Shown here one piece after another: positions 33,381-42,745 of a stretch of DNA of 64,000 bases. The translations under genes were made by a program, and so were the position numbers. Within the stretch, counting starts at the first letter, position 1. Every line of letters starts with the position of its first letter. Source of the stretch: Trinickia violacea (GTDB lineage: Bacteria; Pseudomonadota; Gammaproteobacteria; Burkholderiales; Burkholderiaceae); the NCBI RefSeq assembly GCF_005280735.1, contig NZ_CP040078.1, positions 1,302,001 to 1,366,000 of the forward strand. Reading direction: 5' to 3'. Under the pieces are notes generated by a model, which did no database searches, was not told where the DNA came from, and saw nothing but the letters and a program-made list of their open reading frames with translations.

Positions 33381-34892
33381 ATGCAAGCCTATAACGACAG
33401 CGCGGACGTCGTGCATTTCATTCATGGTCAGCGCGTGACGGGCAGCGGCACCCGCAGCCAGCCCGTGTTCAATCCCGCGACCGGCGCACGCGTCCGCAAG
33501 CTCGTTCTGGGCGAAGCGGCGGATGTCGATTCAGCAGTGGCCAGCGCGAAGTCCGCGTTTCCGGAGTGGCGCGATACGCCGCCGATCAAGCGCGCGCGCG
33601 TCATGCTGCGTTTCCTCGAATTGATGAACAAGCACGCCGACGAACTCGCCGCCATCATCACGGCCGAGCACGGCAAGGTGTTTTCCGATGCGCAGGGCGA
33701 GGTCGCGCGCGGCATCGACGTCATCGAGTTCGCGTGCGGGATTCCGCAACTGCTCAAGGGCGACTACACCGAACAGGTCTCGACGGGCATCGACAATTGG
33801 ACGACGCGTCAGGCGCTCGGCGTCGTCGCGGGCATCACGCCGTTCAATTTCCCTTGCATGGTGCCGTGCTGGATGTTCCCGGTCGCCATCGCGGCAGGCA
33901 ACGCGTTCATTCTGAAGCCGAGCGAGCGCGATCCGTCGGCGTCGCTGTTCATGGCGGACCTGCTCAAGCAAGCGGGCCTGCCCGACGGCATCTTCAACGT
34001 GGTGCAGGGCGACAAAGTCGTGGTCGACGCGCTGCTCGAGCACCCCGATGTCAAGGCGGTGAGCTTCGTCGGCTCGACGCCGATCGCCAACTACATCTAC
34101 GAAACGGGTGCGAAGCATGGCAAGCGCGTGCAGGCGCTCGGCGGCGCGAAGAATCATATGGTCGTGATGCCGGATGCCGATCTCGACAAGTCGGTCGACG
34201 CGTTGATCGGCGCCGCTTACGGCTCCGCAGGCGAGCGCTGCATGGCGATTTCGGTCGCGCTGCTCGTCGGCGACGTGGCCGACAAGGTCATTCCACAGCT
34301 CGCCGAGCGCGCCCGCAGCCTCATCGTCAAGAACGGCATGGAAGCCGACGCCGAAATGGGCCCGGTCGTCACGCGCCAAGCGCTGGAGCGCATCGAAGGC
34401 TATATCGCGGAGGGTGTGAAGGAAGGCGCGACGCTCGTCGTCGACGGCCGCGGCCTGAAGGTGCCGGGTCACGAGGATGGCTTCTTCACCGGCGGCACGC
34501 TGTTCGACAACGTCACGCCCGACATGCGCATCTACAAGGAAGAAATCTTCGGCCCGGTGCTCGCGTGCGTGCGCGTCAAGGACTTCTCCGAAGCGATCGA
34601 TCTGATCAATGCGCACGAGTTCGGCAACGGCGTCGCGTGCTTCACGCGCGATGGTCACATCGCTCGCGAGTTCGGCCGCCGCATCGAAGTCGGGATGGTC
34701 GGCATCAATGTGCCGATTCCGGTGCCGATGGCATGGCACGGCTTCGGCGGCTGGAAGCGCAGCCTGTTCGGCGATACGCATGCTTACGGCGAAGAGGGCG
34801 TGCGTTTCTATACGAAGCAGAAGTCGATCATGCAGCGCTGGCCCGAGAGTATCGAGAAGGGTGCGGAGTTCGCCATGCCGACCGCGAAGTAA
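33381..34892 (+). CDS. mmsA: CoA-acylating methylmalonate-semialdehyde dehydrogenase
   Basis: A 503-residue ALDH-superfamily enzyme that converts methylmalonate or malonate semialdehyde plus CoA to propionyl- or acetyl-CoA in valine, inositol or beta-alanine breakdown. Signatures: ITPFNFPCMVPCWMFPVAIA, LKPSERDPSA, the catalytic Cys C287 in GSAGERCMAIS, and NVPIPVPMAWHGFGGWK near the C-terminus. Unlike most ALDHs the general-base Glu region reads ALGGAKNH, as is normal for MmsA. AAGGAG precedes the ATG. The usual partner mmsB is not adjacent. The gene is divergent from a LysR regulator. Confidence 0.93.
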   Translation: MQAYNDSADVVHFIHGQRVTGSGTRSQPVFNPATGARVRKLVLGEAADVDSAVASAKSAFPEWRDTPPIKRARVMLRFLELMNKHADELAAIITAEHGKVFSDAQGEVARGIDVIEFACGIPQLLKGDYTEQVSTGIDNWTTRQALGVVAGITPFNFPCMVPCWMFPVAIAAGNAFILKPSERDPSASLFMADLLKQAGLPDGIFNVVQGDKVVVDALLEHPDVKAVSFVGSTPIANYIYETGAKHGKRVQALGGAKNHMVVMPDADLDKSVDALIGAAYGSAGERCMAISVALLVGDVADKVIPQLAERARSLIVKNGMEADAEMGPVVTRQALERIEGYIAEGVKEGATLVVDGRGLKVPGHEDGFFTGGTLFDNVTPDMRIYKEEIFGPVLACVRVKDFSEAIDLINAHEFGNGVACFTRDGHIAREFGRRIEVGMVGINVPIPVPMAWHGFGGWKRSLFGDTHAYGEEGVRFYTKQKSIMQRWPESIEKGAEFAMPTAK

Positions 34893-34951
34893 GGTCTCTC
34901 AGCGTGCGGGCAGGGCGGCGCCAGGGCCGCCCTGCGTGTCGACGCGGCGCA

Positions 34952-35638
34952 TCAGCCTGCGTTGTGTGCCTTGATGTAGCCCGGCAACGCATCGATGCTC
35001 GCTACGACCTGGTCCGGAACCTGGCCGAGTTCCTCGAAGACATTGCCGCTGCGATTCACCCAGCAGACTCGATAGCCGAACTGATGCGCGCCCGACGCAT
35101 CCCACGAATTCGACGACACGAAGAGTATTTCCGAGCGATCGAACCCAAGTTCGTTTTCGCCAAGCTCATACACCTTGCGGTGCGGCTTATAGACCTTGAC
35201 GCTATCCGCGCTGAGCAGATGCGTGAAGCGCTTTTCCAAGCCTGAATGGCTGACCACACTGCGGATCGATTGCACGGACCCGTTCGACAGAATCGCGAGA
35301 GGCAGTCCCATCGACTGAAGCTCGGCGAGCGCGGCAGGCACCTCGGGATGCGGCTCCAGTTTCAGATACGCGTCGCACAGTTGGGCGCGCGTGTCGTCGT
35401 CGAGCGGCAGCTTTAGCGCGTTGCACGCGAAGACGAGCGCGTCCTCGGTTAGCGCCTCGAACGGAACGTATTCCTCCATGAGCGTGCGCAGCCATGTGTA
35501 CTCGAGATTCTTCTGGCGCCACAGGGCGCTGATGTCTTTCCCGCGCCCAGGGAAGAACCCGTCGCAGCGCGCGGCGACCGAGTGCACGTCATAGAGCGTT
35601 CCATACATGTCGAAAGCGATGCCTTTGATGGCGGTCAT
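34952..35638 (-). CDS. (S)-2-haloacid dehalogenase (type II, HAD family)
   Basis: A 228-residue HAD hydrolase with every catalytic position of L-2-haloacid dehalogenases at the classic numbering: nucleophile D10 and T14 (FDMYGTLYD), R41, S118 in SNGS, K151 in VYKPHRK, Y157, and S175, N177, D180 in SSNSWDASGA. It converts (S)-2-haloacids to (R)-2-hydroxyacids by hydrolysis. GGAG precedes the ATG at 35638. It is transcribed alone, convergent with mmsA and divergent from a LysR gene. Confidence 0.92.
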   Translation of the reverse strand: MTAIKGIAFDMYGTLYDVHSVAARCDGFFPGRGKDISALWRQKNLEYTWLRTLMEEYVPFEALTEDALVFACNALKLPLDDDTRAQLCDAYLKLEPHPEVPAALAELQSMGLPLAILSNGSVQSIRSVVSHSGLEKRFTHLLSADSVKVYKPHRKVYELGENELGFDRSEILFVSSNSWDASGAHQFGYRVCWVNRSGNVFEELGQVPDQVVASIDALPGYIKAHNAG

Positions 35639-35883
35639 TTGGATACTCCGCATAAAGTCCGATCAAGGCCGTGCCGCACAGCGCACGACGCAACGACAGC
35701 ATAGAACTTAAGCGCTCACAAGGTGACGCCGCTTGGTTTCCATGAGGGAATAACGTTGTGTCGTTGAATGGTTTTTCCCGCAGGTAAAGACTGTTTTTCC
35801 GGCCGGCCCGTTGACCGCTCGATCGCGAAAAAAGAACAATCTCGTCAGGACGATCTCTGAGAGAGAACCTGATCGAGAGCAAC

Positions 35884-36804
35884 ATGGATTTCTCTTCGCT
35901 GGAAATTTTTTGCACGGTCGCTGCGGAGCAGAGCATCACGCGAGCGGCTCACCATCTCGCGCGCGTTCAGTCGAACGTCACGACGCGGGTCAAGCAGCTC
36001 GAAGAAGAGCTGCGGGTCGAGCTGTTTTCGCGGGAAGGCAGGCGCATGACGTTGACGCCCAACGGACGCCGGATGCTCGTGTATGCACAGCGTCTGCTCG
36101 CGCTGGCCGAAGAGGCGCGAGAAGCGATGAGCCCGGATCAGCCTGCCGGCGTGTTGCGTATCGGCGCCATGGAAAGCACGGCGGCCACGCGCCTGCCGTC
36201 GTTGCTCTCGGTCTACCACAGCCGCTGGCCCCAGATCGAACTGGAGATCTCGATCGGCACGTCGTGTTCGCTCATCGACGACGTATTGATGAGCCGCGTG
36301 GACTGCGCGTTCGTCGCCGACGCAGGCTTCGGGCATGTTCCCGGCATCGGCGGCGTTGCCGAGCGCAGCGGCTTGAGCGCAACCCGCGCCTGCACGGAAG
36401 ACATGCTGCTGGTGTTGCCGCCCAATCATCCCCCCGTCAAACGTCCGGAGGACCTTCAGATCAGGACATGGGCCGCCTTTGCCAAAGGGTGCAGCTATCG
36501 AAGCGTGCTCGAGCGGTGGCTCGGCATCCGGAATGCGGAGCACGAGACCGGCTGGAAGCTGATGGAGCTCACGTCCTATCACACGATGCTTGCCTGCGTG
36601 GCGGCGAGATCGTGTTTCGCGTTGTGTCCGAAGTCGGTATTGGAGCTGCAGCGTGCGCCGCTGCATGTCCGGACCCAGCCAATCGCGGCCGTCGACACTT
36701 ATCTGATCGCGCGCTCAGCGTACAGTAGCGGTGCGTACGAGGCGCTGCTTCGAGCCGTCGACACCCGAATTCGCGTGACGCGCGAAAACGGCGCCGCTCG
36801 GTAG
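35884..36804 (+). CDS. LysR-family transcriptional regulator
   Basis: 306 residues. HTH at about 1-60 (FCTVAAEQSITRAAHHLARVQSNVTTRV) and a substrate-binding domain with the motif SIGTSCSLIDDV that it shares with the LysR at 10789, so these are paralogues. It is divergent from the haloacid dehalogenase (246-bp gap) and upstream of a second LysR gene, so it may control the dehalogenase or an unlinked transporter. Confidence 0.9.
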   Translation: MDFSSLEIFCTVAAEQSITRAAHHLARVQSNVTTRVKQLEEELRVELFSREGRRMTLTPNGRRMLVYAQRLLALAEEAREAMSPDQPAGVLRIGAMESTAATRLPSLLSVYHSRWPQIELEISIGTSCSLIDDVLMSRVDCAFVADAGFGHVPGIGGVAERSGLSATRACTEDMLLVLPPNHPPVKRPEDLQIRTWAAFAKGCSYRSVLERWLGIRNAEHETGWKLMELTSYHTMLACVAARSCFALCPKSVLELQRAPLHVRTQPIAAVDTYLIARSAYSSGAYEALLRAVDTRIRVTRENGAAR

Positions 36805-36844
36805 CAATGCTATGAAGAACAACCGCGGATGGGGCGACACGGCC

Positions 36845-37756
36845 ATGCAGCGTCAATTTGAAGATCTCGTTCTGGGCAGCATCGAACTGTTCTGTCTGGC
36901 TGCGGAAGTCGAAAGCTTCACGCTCGCGGCCAATGCGGCGGGCGTCACGCCGGCCGCCGTCAGCCGGGCGGTGGCGCGCCTCGAAGAGCGGCTCGGCGCG
37001 CGGCTTTTCGTGCGAACCACGCGGCAGATCCGCCTGACCGATTTGGGCAAGCGCTACTTCGAGCAATGCCGGCAGGCGCTGACCCAGCTCTCGGAAGCGG
37101 AGCGCGAAGCGACCGGTCAGCAGACCACGCCCGCCGGCCTGCTGCGCATCAGCATGCCGACGCCATACGGCCACTACCGCGTTCTGCCGATCCTCAGCGA
37201 CTTTCGCTCGCGCTTTCCCGAGGTGCAGGTGGCAACGCACCTGAGCAATCGCAACATCGACTTCGCCGAAGAGGGATACGACCTCGCGATCCGCGGGCGC
37301 GCGCCGCGCGATTCCGGCCTCATTGCACGCAAGCTCGAAGACGCGGAGATCGTCGTCGTCGCGGCGCCCGCCTATTTGCGGCAAGCCGGCAAGCTCGAGA
37401 CGCCCGACGACCTCGCTCACCACGACTGCATCCAGTTCGAGTTGCCGAGCACCGGGCGCAATCTGCCTTGGACGTTCAAGCGCGACGGCGAATCGGTCGA
37501 GCTGGTCACGAACGGAGGCTATGGGTCGTCGGGCGATGCGTTGGCCGGCGTGACGCTCGCGCGTTATGGCGCGGGCGTCTTCCAGACCTATCGCTTCATT
37601 GTCGAGAAAGACATCGTGGACGGCACGCTCAAGGTCGTGCTGCCTGCCTATGGCGGCTGCTCGCGGCCGTTCTACCTGCTTTATCCGCACGGCCGGCATT
37701 TGTCGTCGCGCGTGCGCTGCTTCGTGGACTTCCTGATGCTGAAACTCGAGGCGTAG
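36845..37756 (+). CDS. LysR-family transcriptional regulator, CrgA type
   Basis: 303 residues from the ATG at 36845; an in-frame ATG at 36812 would add 11. HTH (FCLAAEVESFTLAANAAGVTPAAVSRAV) and a substrate-binding domain (GLLRISMPTPYGHYRVLPIL; IDFAEEGYDLAIRGR). It lies directly downstream of another LysR gene and 37 bp before the nitronate monooxygenase gene on the same strand, so it may be co-transcribed with the enzyme. Confidence 0.88.
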   Translation: MQRQFEDLVLGSIELFCLAAEVESFTLAANAAGVTPAAVSRAVARLEERLGARLFVRTTRQIRLTDLGKRYFEQCRQALTQLSEAEREATGQQTTPAGLLRISMPTPYGHYRVLPILSDFRSRFPEVQVATHLSNRNIDFAEEGYDLAIRGRAPRDSGLIARKLEDAEIVVVAAPAYLRQAGKLETPDDLAHHDCIQFELPSTGRNLPWTFKRDGESVELVTNGGYGSSGDALAGVTLARYGAGVFQTYRFIVEKDIVDGTLKVVLPAYGGCSRPFYLLYPHGRHLSSRVRCFVDFLMLKLEA

Positions 37757-37793
37757 CGCGAGTGCGACGCCACCCATTTGAAGAGGAACCGAC

Positions 37794-38894
37794 ATGACTC
37801 ACCCGACAGACAATCGAACGCTGCTGCGTTTGCTGGGCATTGAAAAACCGATCATCCAGGCGCCGATGGCGGGCGTCAGCACGCCGGCGCTGGCGGCTGC
37901 CGTATCGAATGCGGGCGGGCTCGGCTCGCTCGGCGTCGGCGCGACGAACGCCGAAGGCACGCGCAAGTTCATCAAGGACACGCGCGCGCTGACGTCGAAG
38001 CCTTTCAACATCAACGTGTTCTGCCATAGCCCGGCGATGGCGAACGAAGCGGTCGAACGCCAGTGGCTGCAGTGGCTCGCGCCGCACTTCGCGAAATACG
38101 GTGCGACGGCGCCCGCTTCGCTGTGGGAGATCTACACGAGCTTCCTCGCGGACCCGGAGTCGGTCGAGGTCTTGCTCGAAGACAAGCCGGCCGTGGTCAG
38201 CTTCCACTTCGGCTTGCCGACCGCCGAGGTCATCGCCGATCTGAAGAAGGCCGGCATCAAGCTGCTGGGCGCGGCGACCAATCTCGACGAGGCAGCGCGG
38301 ATTGCCGATGCCGGTCTTGATGCGATCATCGCGCAAGGCATCGAGGCGGGCGGCCATCGGGGCGTGTTCAACCCCGATGCGATCGATGACTGCTTGGGCA
38401 CGTTTGCGCTGACGCGTCTGCTCGTCAAAACGTTTTCGCTGCCTGTCATTGCCGCGGGCGGCATCATGGACGGCGCGGGAATTGCGGCGGCGCTCGCGCT
38501 CGGCGCACAAGCGGCGCAGCTCGGCACGGCGTTCGTGGCGTGTCCGGAAACGTCGATCGACGAGGGCTACCGTCGCACGCTGCTAAGCGATTCGGCACGC
38601 CACACGACGTTTACGTCGGCCATCTCCGGCCGCGTGGCGCGCAGCATGGTCAACCAGTTCACCGAGCTCGGCAGCGACGCCAACGCGCCGAAGGTGCCCG
38701 ACTATCCGATCGCCTATGACGCAGGCAAGGCGCTGCACGCAGCGGCCAAGGCGAAGGGCGAGTTCGGCTACGGCGCGCAATGGGCGGGGCAGGCTGCGGC
38801 GCTCGCGCGGTCTCTGCCTGCGGCGGAGCTCGTCGCTCAGCTCGAGCGCGAGTGGAAGGAGAGCGTGGGACAACTGCTGCAGCTTGCGGGCTGA
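37794..38894 (+). CDS. Nitronate monooxygenase
   Basis: A 366-residue FMN-dependent NMO, closer to class I enzymes than the paralogue at 8821. Visible motifs: QAPMAGVSTPALAAAVSNAGGLG at the start (quoted in part by position 22-44), the catalytic His in QGIEAGGHRG (H188), and IAAGGIMDGAGIAAALALGA plus GTAFVACPE for FMN phosphate. GAGGAAC precedes the ATG. It follows a LysR gene and is closed by a long hairpin. Confidence 0.92.
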   Translation: MTHPTDNRTLLRLLGIEKPIIQAPMAGVSTPALAAAVSNAGGLGSLGVGATNAEGTRKFIKDTRALTSKPFNINVFCHSPAMANEAVERQWLQWLAPHFAKYGATAPASLWEIYTSFLADPESVEVLLEDKPAVVSFHFGLPTAEVIADLKKAGIKLLGAATNLDEAARIADAGLDAIIAQGIEAGGHRGVFNPDAIDDCLGTFALTRLLVKTFSLPVIAAGGIMDGAGIAAALALGAQAAQLGTAFVACPETSIDEGYRRTLLSDSARHTTFTSAISGRVARSMVNQFTELGSDANAPKVPDYPIAYDAGKALHAAAKAKGEFGYGAQWAGQAAALARSLPAAELVAQLEREWKESVGQLLQLAG

Positions 38895-38932
38895 AGCGCA
38901 TCGCTCGTCGTCGGTCAATAGGACCGCATGCA

Positions 38933-38972
38933 CGCTAGCCCGCTGCATCACGCGGTCTGCAGCGGGCTAGCG
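38933..38972 (+). terminator. Hairpin after nitronate monooxygenase gene
   Basis: CGCTAGCCCGCTGCA and TGCAGCGGGCTAGCG are perfect 15-bp arms with a 10-base loop, 38 bp after the NMO stop. No T-run follows, so it is a probable but atypical terminator. Confidence 0.6.
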
Positions 38973-39092
38973 CCGGAAAGCAAGACACATCCTGCGCGGG
39001 TAGAATCCAGCAGTGGTTTGAATTCGCCGCCTATTCAACCGGCGGCATCGAAAAGCAAACTCTTGCTACCGTTACGAGGCTTAGGACCGCGC

Positions 39093-39797
39093 ATGACGAA
39101 CCTTTCCGACTTTCCCATCACGGCCAAATGGCCCGCGCAACACCCTGACCGCATCCAGCTTTACTCGCTGCCGACGCCCAACGGCATCAAGGTGTCGACC
39201 ATGCTCGAAGAAACCGGGCTGCCGTACGAACCGCATCTCGTGCGCTTCGATTCCGACGACCAGTTGTCGCCTGAATTCCTGTCGCTCAATCCGAACAATA
39301 AAATTCCGGCGATTCTCGATCCCAACGGCCCGGACGGCAAGCCGCTCGCGTTGTTCGAATCGGGCGCGATCCTGATCTATCTGGCCGACAAGAGCGGACG
39401 CTTCATGCCGAAGGACCCGGCCGGCCGCTACGAGACGATCCAGTGGCTGATGTTCCAGATGGGCGGCATCGGCCCGATGTTCGGGCAAGTGGGCTTCTTC
39501 CACAAGTTCGCGGGCAAGGAGTATGAGGACAAGCGTCCGCGCGACCGCTATGTCGCCGAGTCGCGGCGTCTGCTCAACGTGCTCGAGGGACGGCTCGACG
39601 GCCGCCGCTGGATCATGGGCGACGACTACACGATCGCCGATATCGCCACGTTCCCTTGGGTGCGCAACCTGATCGGTTTTTACGAGGCAGGCGAAATGGT
39701 GGGGATCGCGGATTTTCCGAATGTCACGCGCGTGCTGAAAGCGTTTGTCGAGCGTCCGGCTGTGGCGAAGGGGATCAATATTCCTAAGCGGGATTAA
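39093..39797 (+). CDS. Glutathione S-transferase, nu/YfcG-like class
   Basis: A 234-residue GST. N-terminal thioredoxin-like domain: IQLYSLPTPNGIKVSTMLEE, with the Thr/Asn active-site signature of nu-class enzymes (TPNGIK), NPNNKIPAI (cis-Pro) and FESGAILIYLA. C-terminal helical domain with FGQVGFFHKFA and DDYTIADIATFPW (N-capping box). Members act as disulfide-bond oxidoreductases or transferases. The ATG at 39093 starts the conserved region. It is not closely linked to a regulator. Confidence 0.92.
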   Translation: MTNLSDFPITAKWPAQHPDRIQLYSLPTPNGIKVSTMLEETGLPYEPHLVRFDSDDQLSPEFLSLNPNNKIPAILDPNGPDGKPLALFESGAILIYLADKSGRFMPKDPAGRYETIQWLMFQMGGIGPMFGQVGFFHKFAGKEYEDKRPRDRYVAESRRLLNVLEGRLDGRRWIMGDDYTIADIATFPWVRNLIGFYEAGEMVGIADFPNVTRVLKAFVERPAVAKGINIPKRD

Positions 39798-39901
39798 TGA
39801 GCGGAATTAAGGCTGGATTGAGGCGCGGAAAAGTCCCCCGGCTGACTGGACTTCGCTCCGCGCCACTCCCCTGGAAAGGCGGTTGAAGTAGCACCGCGTG
39901 C

Positions 39902-40792
39902 TTAGGCGGCCGCCGACGCGTAGGAACGCAACTCCTCGACGATCGAGCGTCGCGACGGACGCCAATCAAGCTCGCGTTTTGCCTTTTCGCCCGAGATGAC
40001 CTGATCGCAGGCGATCGCGTCGGCAAAGGCCCAGAGCGACTGGCGCGCCTCGTCGAGCGGCCATGCCGCCACGCGGCCTTCGGCGCCGGCGGCCTCGCTC
40101 GCCGCGCGCGCGATGTCGATAATCGGTATCGCCGCTCCGTGAACGCCGTTGAAGACTGAGCTCACCGGCGCCCGATCAAGCGTGAGCGCGTAGAGGTCGG
40201 CGAGGTCGTCAGCGTGCACCGTCGACCAGCGGTTTCGCCCGTCGCCGACGTAGCGCGCCACGCCGTATTCCTTGGCCGCGCCGTACATCATCATTGCCGC
40301 GCCACCCCAGTTGCCGTAAACCCAGCCTGGCCGGATTACGCTCGGGTGAACACCCGCCGCCGCAGCCGCGAGGATCTCGTCCTCGAGCGCTTGGCGCCAG
40401 CGCACGAGCTCGACTGGATTCCGCGGGCTGTCTTCAGTTGCGGGTGTGTCGCCGGTCGATCCGTAGATCAGACAACCGCTTGTATAGATAAAATGCTTGC
40501 CCGTGCCGCGCAGCGCTTCGATGATCGAGCGCGTCGCAGCGATGTCATAAGCAGCCGTATTCTGGTCGTTAGGCGAGGCGGCGTGTATCACCGCGTCGAC
40601 GGCACGAGCTGCAGAAGCGACGCTCGCCGAGTCGGCGAGGTCGCCTTGCGTCACGGCAAAGCCCTCGCCGGTCAGCTTGCTCGCACTCTTTTCCGAACGG
40701 GCGAGTCCCACGACCTCATGGCCGCTCGCCATCAAGCGACGCGCTACAGCCCCCCCAATCAAACCCGTTGCTCCTGTCACCAATACTCGCAT
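39902..40792 (-). CDS. NAD-dependent epimerase/dehydratase (extended SDR)
   Basis: A 296-residue extended/atypical SDR. The N-terminus MRVLVTGATGLIGGAVARRL carries the GxxGxxG dinucleotide motif at 7-13. Downstream are VIHAASPND, FIYTSGCLIYG and VIRPGWVYG. The Tyr/Lys pair of classical SDRs is not clear, so the reaction cannot be named. Start at 40792. It is 103 bp downstream of a LysR gene on the same strand, suggesting joint transcription. Confidence 0.88.
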   Translation of the reverse strand: MRVLVTGATGLIGGAVARRLMASGHEVVGLARSEKSASKLTGEGFAVTQGDLADSASVASAARAVDAVIHAASPNDQNTAAYDIAATRSIIEALRGTGKHFIYTSGCLIYGSTGDTPATEDSPRNPVELVRWRQALEDEILAAAAAGVHPSVIRPGWVYGNWGGAAMMMYGAAKEYGVARYVGDGRNRWSTVHADDLADLYALTLDRAPVSSVFNGVHGAAIPIIDIARAASEAAGAEGRVAAWPLDEARQSLWAFADAIACDQVISGEKAKRELDWRPSRRSIVEELRSYASAAA

Positions 40793-40895
40793 GTCCGTTA
40801 CCTCTTCCAATGTCGGTGCAGGCAATGGTAGTGGGCCGCTTTTTCAAATGGAAATCGCAAGTTCTGATGTACTGATATCGCTCGCGCCGATGACA

Positions 40896-41804
40896 TCAAG
40901 CCGAGGCGGCGACCTCGGCGACGACGTTTCGCAGCCAACGAGTGGCCGCGTGAGCGTCCGCACGTCGATGCCACATCATCGCAAGCGACCAGGTGGGCAG
41001 TTCGATTGGCGGTCGATGTACGGAGATGCCGACCCCGGTCGCTGCGAACCGCCGAGCGACACGGGAGGCGAGTGTTGCGACGAGATCGGTCTCGGCGATC
41101 ACGAACGGCGCGACCAGAAATTGCGGCAAGCTCAGGACCACGCGCCGTCCGAGCCCCAGCTTGGCGAGCTCGCGATCGACCACACTCGAGCGGTCGCCCT
41201 CGGGAGAGATCAGGAGATGAGGCGCATTCGTGAAGGCGTCGAGGCCAGCACCGGGCGCAAACGCGGGGTGCTCGGGACGCGCTACGCACGCAAAGTCCTC
41301 CTGGAGCAGAGGGCGCGTGAGGATGCGTGCCGAAGCTTCGACCGGGAAGCCGATCGCGAGGCTGACTTCGCCGCTTTCGAGAAGTCCGAGCGCCTCATCC
41401 CGGCCGAACGTTCCGTGCACGTGCACGTCGACGTGAGGCGCCTCGATGCTAAGGCGTGCCAGCAGCAGCGGTAGTAGAACGAAAGCGGAATAGTCGTTCA
41501 TCGCGATCGTGAACGCGTCACTAGCGGTCGCCGGATCGAAACCGTCGGCCCGTAACGCACCTCGTACCAGCCGGAGCGCGCTGGATATCGGACCCGCAAG
41601 ATCGTGAGCCCGTGGGGTCGGCTGCATCCCCGACGGCGTGCGCAAGAACAGCTCATCCTCGAACAGCTCACGCAACCGGGTAAGGGCGCCGCTCATCGCG
41701 GACTGACTCAGGCCGATACGCAGCCCGGCGCGCGTCACGTGACGCTCCGCATAAAGAGCGTCGAATGCCTTCAGTAGATTGAGATCGAAGCCACCGATAT
41801 CCAT
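40896..41804 (-). CDS. LysR-family regulator, NodD/PgrR-like
   Basis: 302 residues. The start (MDIGGFDLNLLKAFDALYAE) and HTH (HVTRAGLRIGLSQSAMSGAL) are those of the LysR group with FDLNLL-type openings (NodD, SyrM, LinR and similar). The substrate-binding domain begins near 90 (DAFTIAMNDYSAFVLLPLLL). The upstream in-frame extension to 42044 is not conserved in style, so 41804 is preferred. Same strand as the epimerase gene and probably co-transcribed. Confidence 0.88.
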   Translation of the reverse strand: MDIGGFDLNLLKAFDALYAERHVTRAGLRIGLSQSAMSGALTRLRELFEDELFLRTPSGMQPTPRAHDLAGPISSALRLVRGALRADGFDPATASDAFTIAMNDYSAFVLLPLLLARLSIEAPHVDVHVHGTFGRDEALGLLESGEVSLAIGFPVEASARILTRPLLQEDFACVARPEHPAFAPGAGLDAFTNAPHLLISPEGDRSSVVDRELAKLGLGRRVVLSLPQFLVAPFVIAETDLVATLASRVARRFAATGVGISVHRPPIELPTWSLAMMWHRRADAHAATRWLRNVVAEVAASA

Positions 41805-42289
41805 AGTTTCAAGCCTCAAGATGGTCATCTGCGGAACTGCCGGCGACTTACCGCTCGGCCGACGACCCGCCCGACGAACCAGAAACGCGAACGGCCGTTG
41901 TACTTCGCAAGAGGGCAGCGCAATCGCTGGACGATGACCGACCGCTTCGGGCCGGCTACGGAAATTCGAGGTTACTCCGACAACGGCGCCTGGCAACGGC
42001 AAAGGAATTTCCGGGTTCGGCCAACTTCGGGCGTTCGACATCAATGCCTAAATTGCCGACAATCGCTATTCCGCTGAGAAAACCTATGCTGACCATAGCG
42101 CACAAGTCTTCGGGGGGCGTTATGAGACAGGCCGCCCGGGTCGTAGTAACCTGCACCATGCACGCTAGGTTTCCGGCAGGTTGGATTGGGTCGGCTCTCT
42201 TAAATAAAAACACCAGAGTAGTTCATTGATACCGGTCTGCTTGCCCATCAGGCAAGTGTGCAGATCGGTAAAGAGGTGTTTGGAGAGCG
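41805..42289. other. 485-bp gap with no supported gene
   Basis: The sequence between the LysR and DUF4148 genes holds only short frames with unlikely composition. No repeat, RNA gene or clear operator was found. Confidence 0.5.
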
Positions 42290-42559
42290 ATGATGAAACC
42301 AATGCAGTTGATGATGACAATGGTCGTGGCAACACTGTCTGTAGCGCCCACTCTGGTGTGCGCCCAATCCGTTCAATCTTCACAGTCAAGCTCGACGCAG
42401 GCGGTGTCGACTCAAGGTCCGAAGACGCGAGCGCAGGTGCGCGCGGAATTGGCCCAAGCCCGTGCGGACGGGAGTATTCCGCGTTTCGGCAACCCGGATC
42501 CTTATGGGCCCGGTGGTACGCCGAATTTTATTAGCCATTCGGCGGCACATACCTGGTAG
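42290..42559 (+). CDS. DUF4148 domain-containing secreted protein
   Basis: 89 residues: a Met-rich signal peptide (MMKPMQLMMTMVVATLSVAP) ending in VCAQ, a Ser/Gln-rich linker, then the DUF4148 hallmark TRAQVRAELAQARADGSIP and a short tail (NPDPYGPGG). GGAGAG precedes the tandem ATG. Function unknown for the whole family. It marks the left side of the repeat-rich accessory region. Confidence 0.82.
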   Translation: MMKPMQLMMTMVVATLSVAPTLVCAQSVQSSQSSSTQAVSTQGPKTRAQVRAELAQARADGSIPRFGNPDPYGPGGTPNFISHSAAHTW

Positions 42560-42745
42560 GACGATTGTGTGAACAGCGCATGCGGCTGTCCGCTTTGTGG
42601 GGTCGGCAGCCGAAACTCGCGGTCCACCCGGAGTCGGGTTGCCGTCGAACTGACGACTTCGGTCAAGAAGAGACAGCCGCCGATGCTGCTTTCCGGGACC
42701 GCTCGTGCCCCTGCTACCGGTCGTATTGGCTCGGCGAGCGCGCTG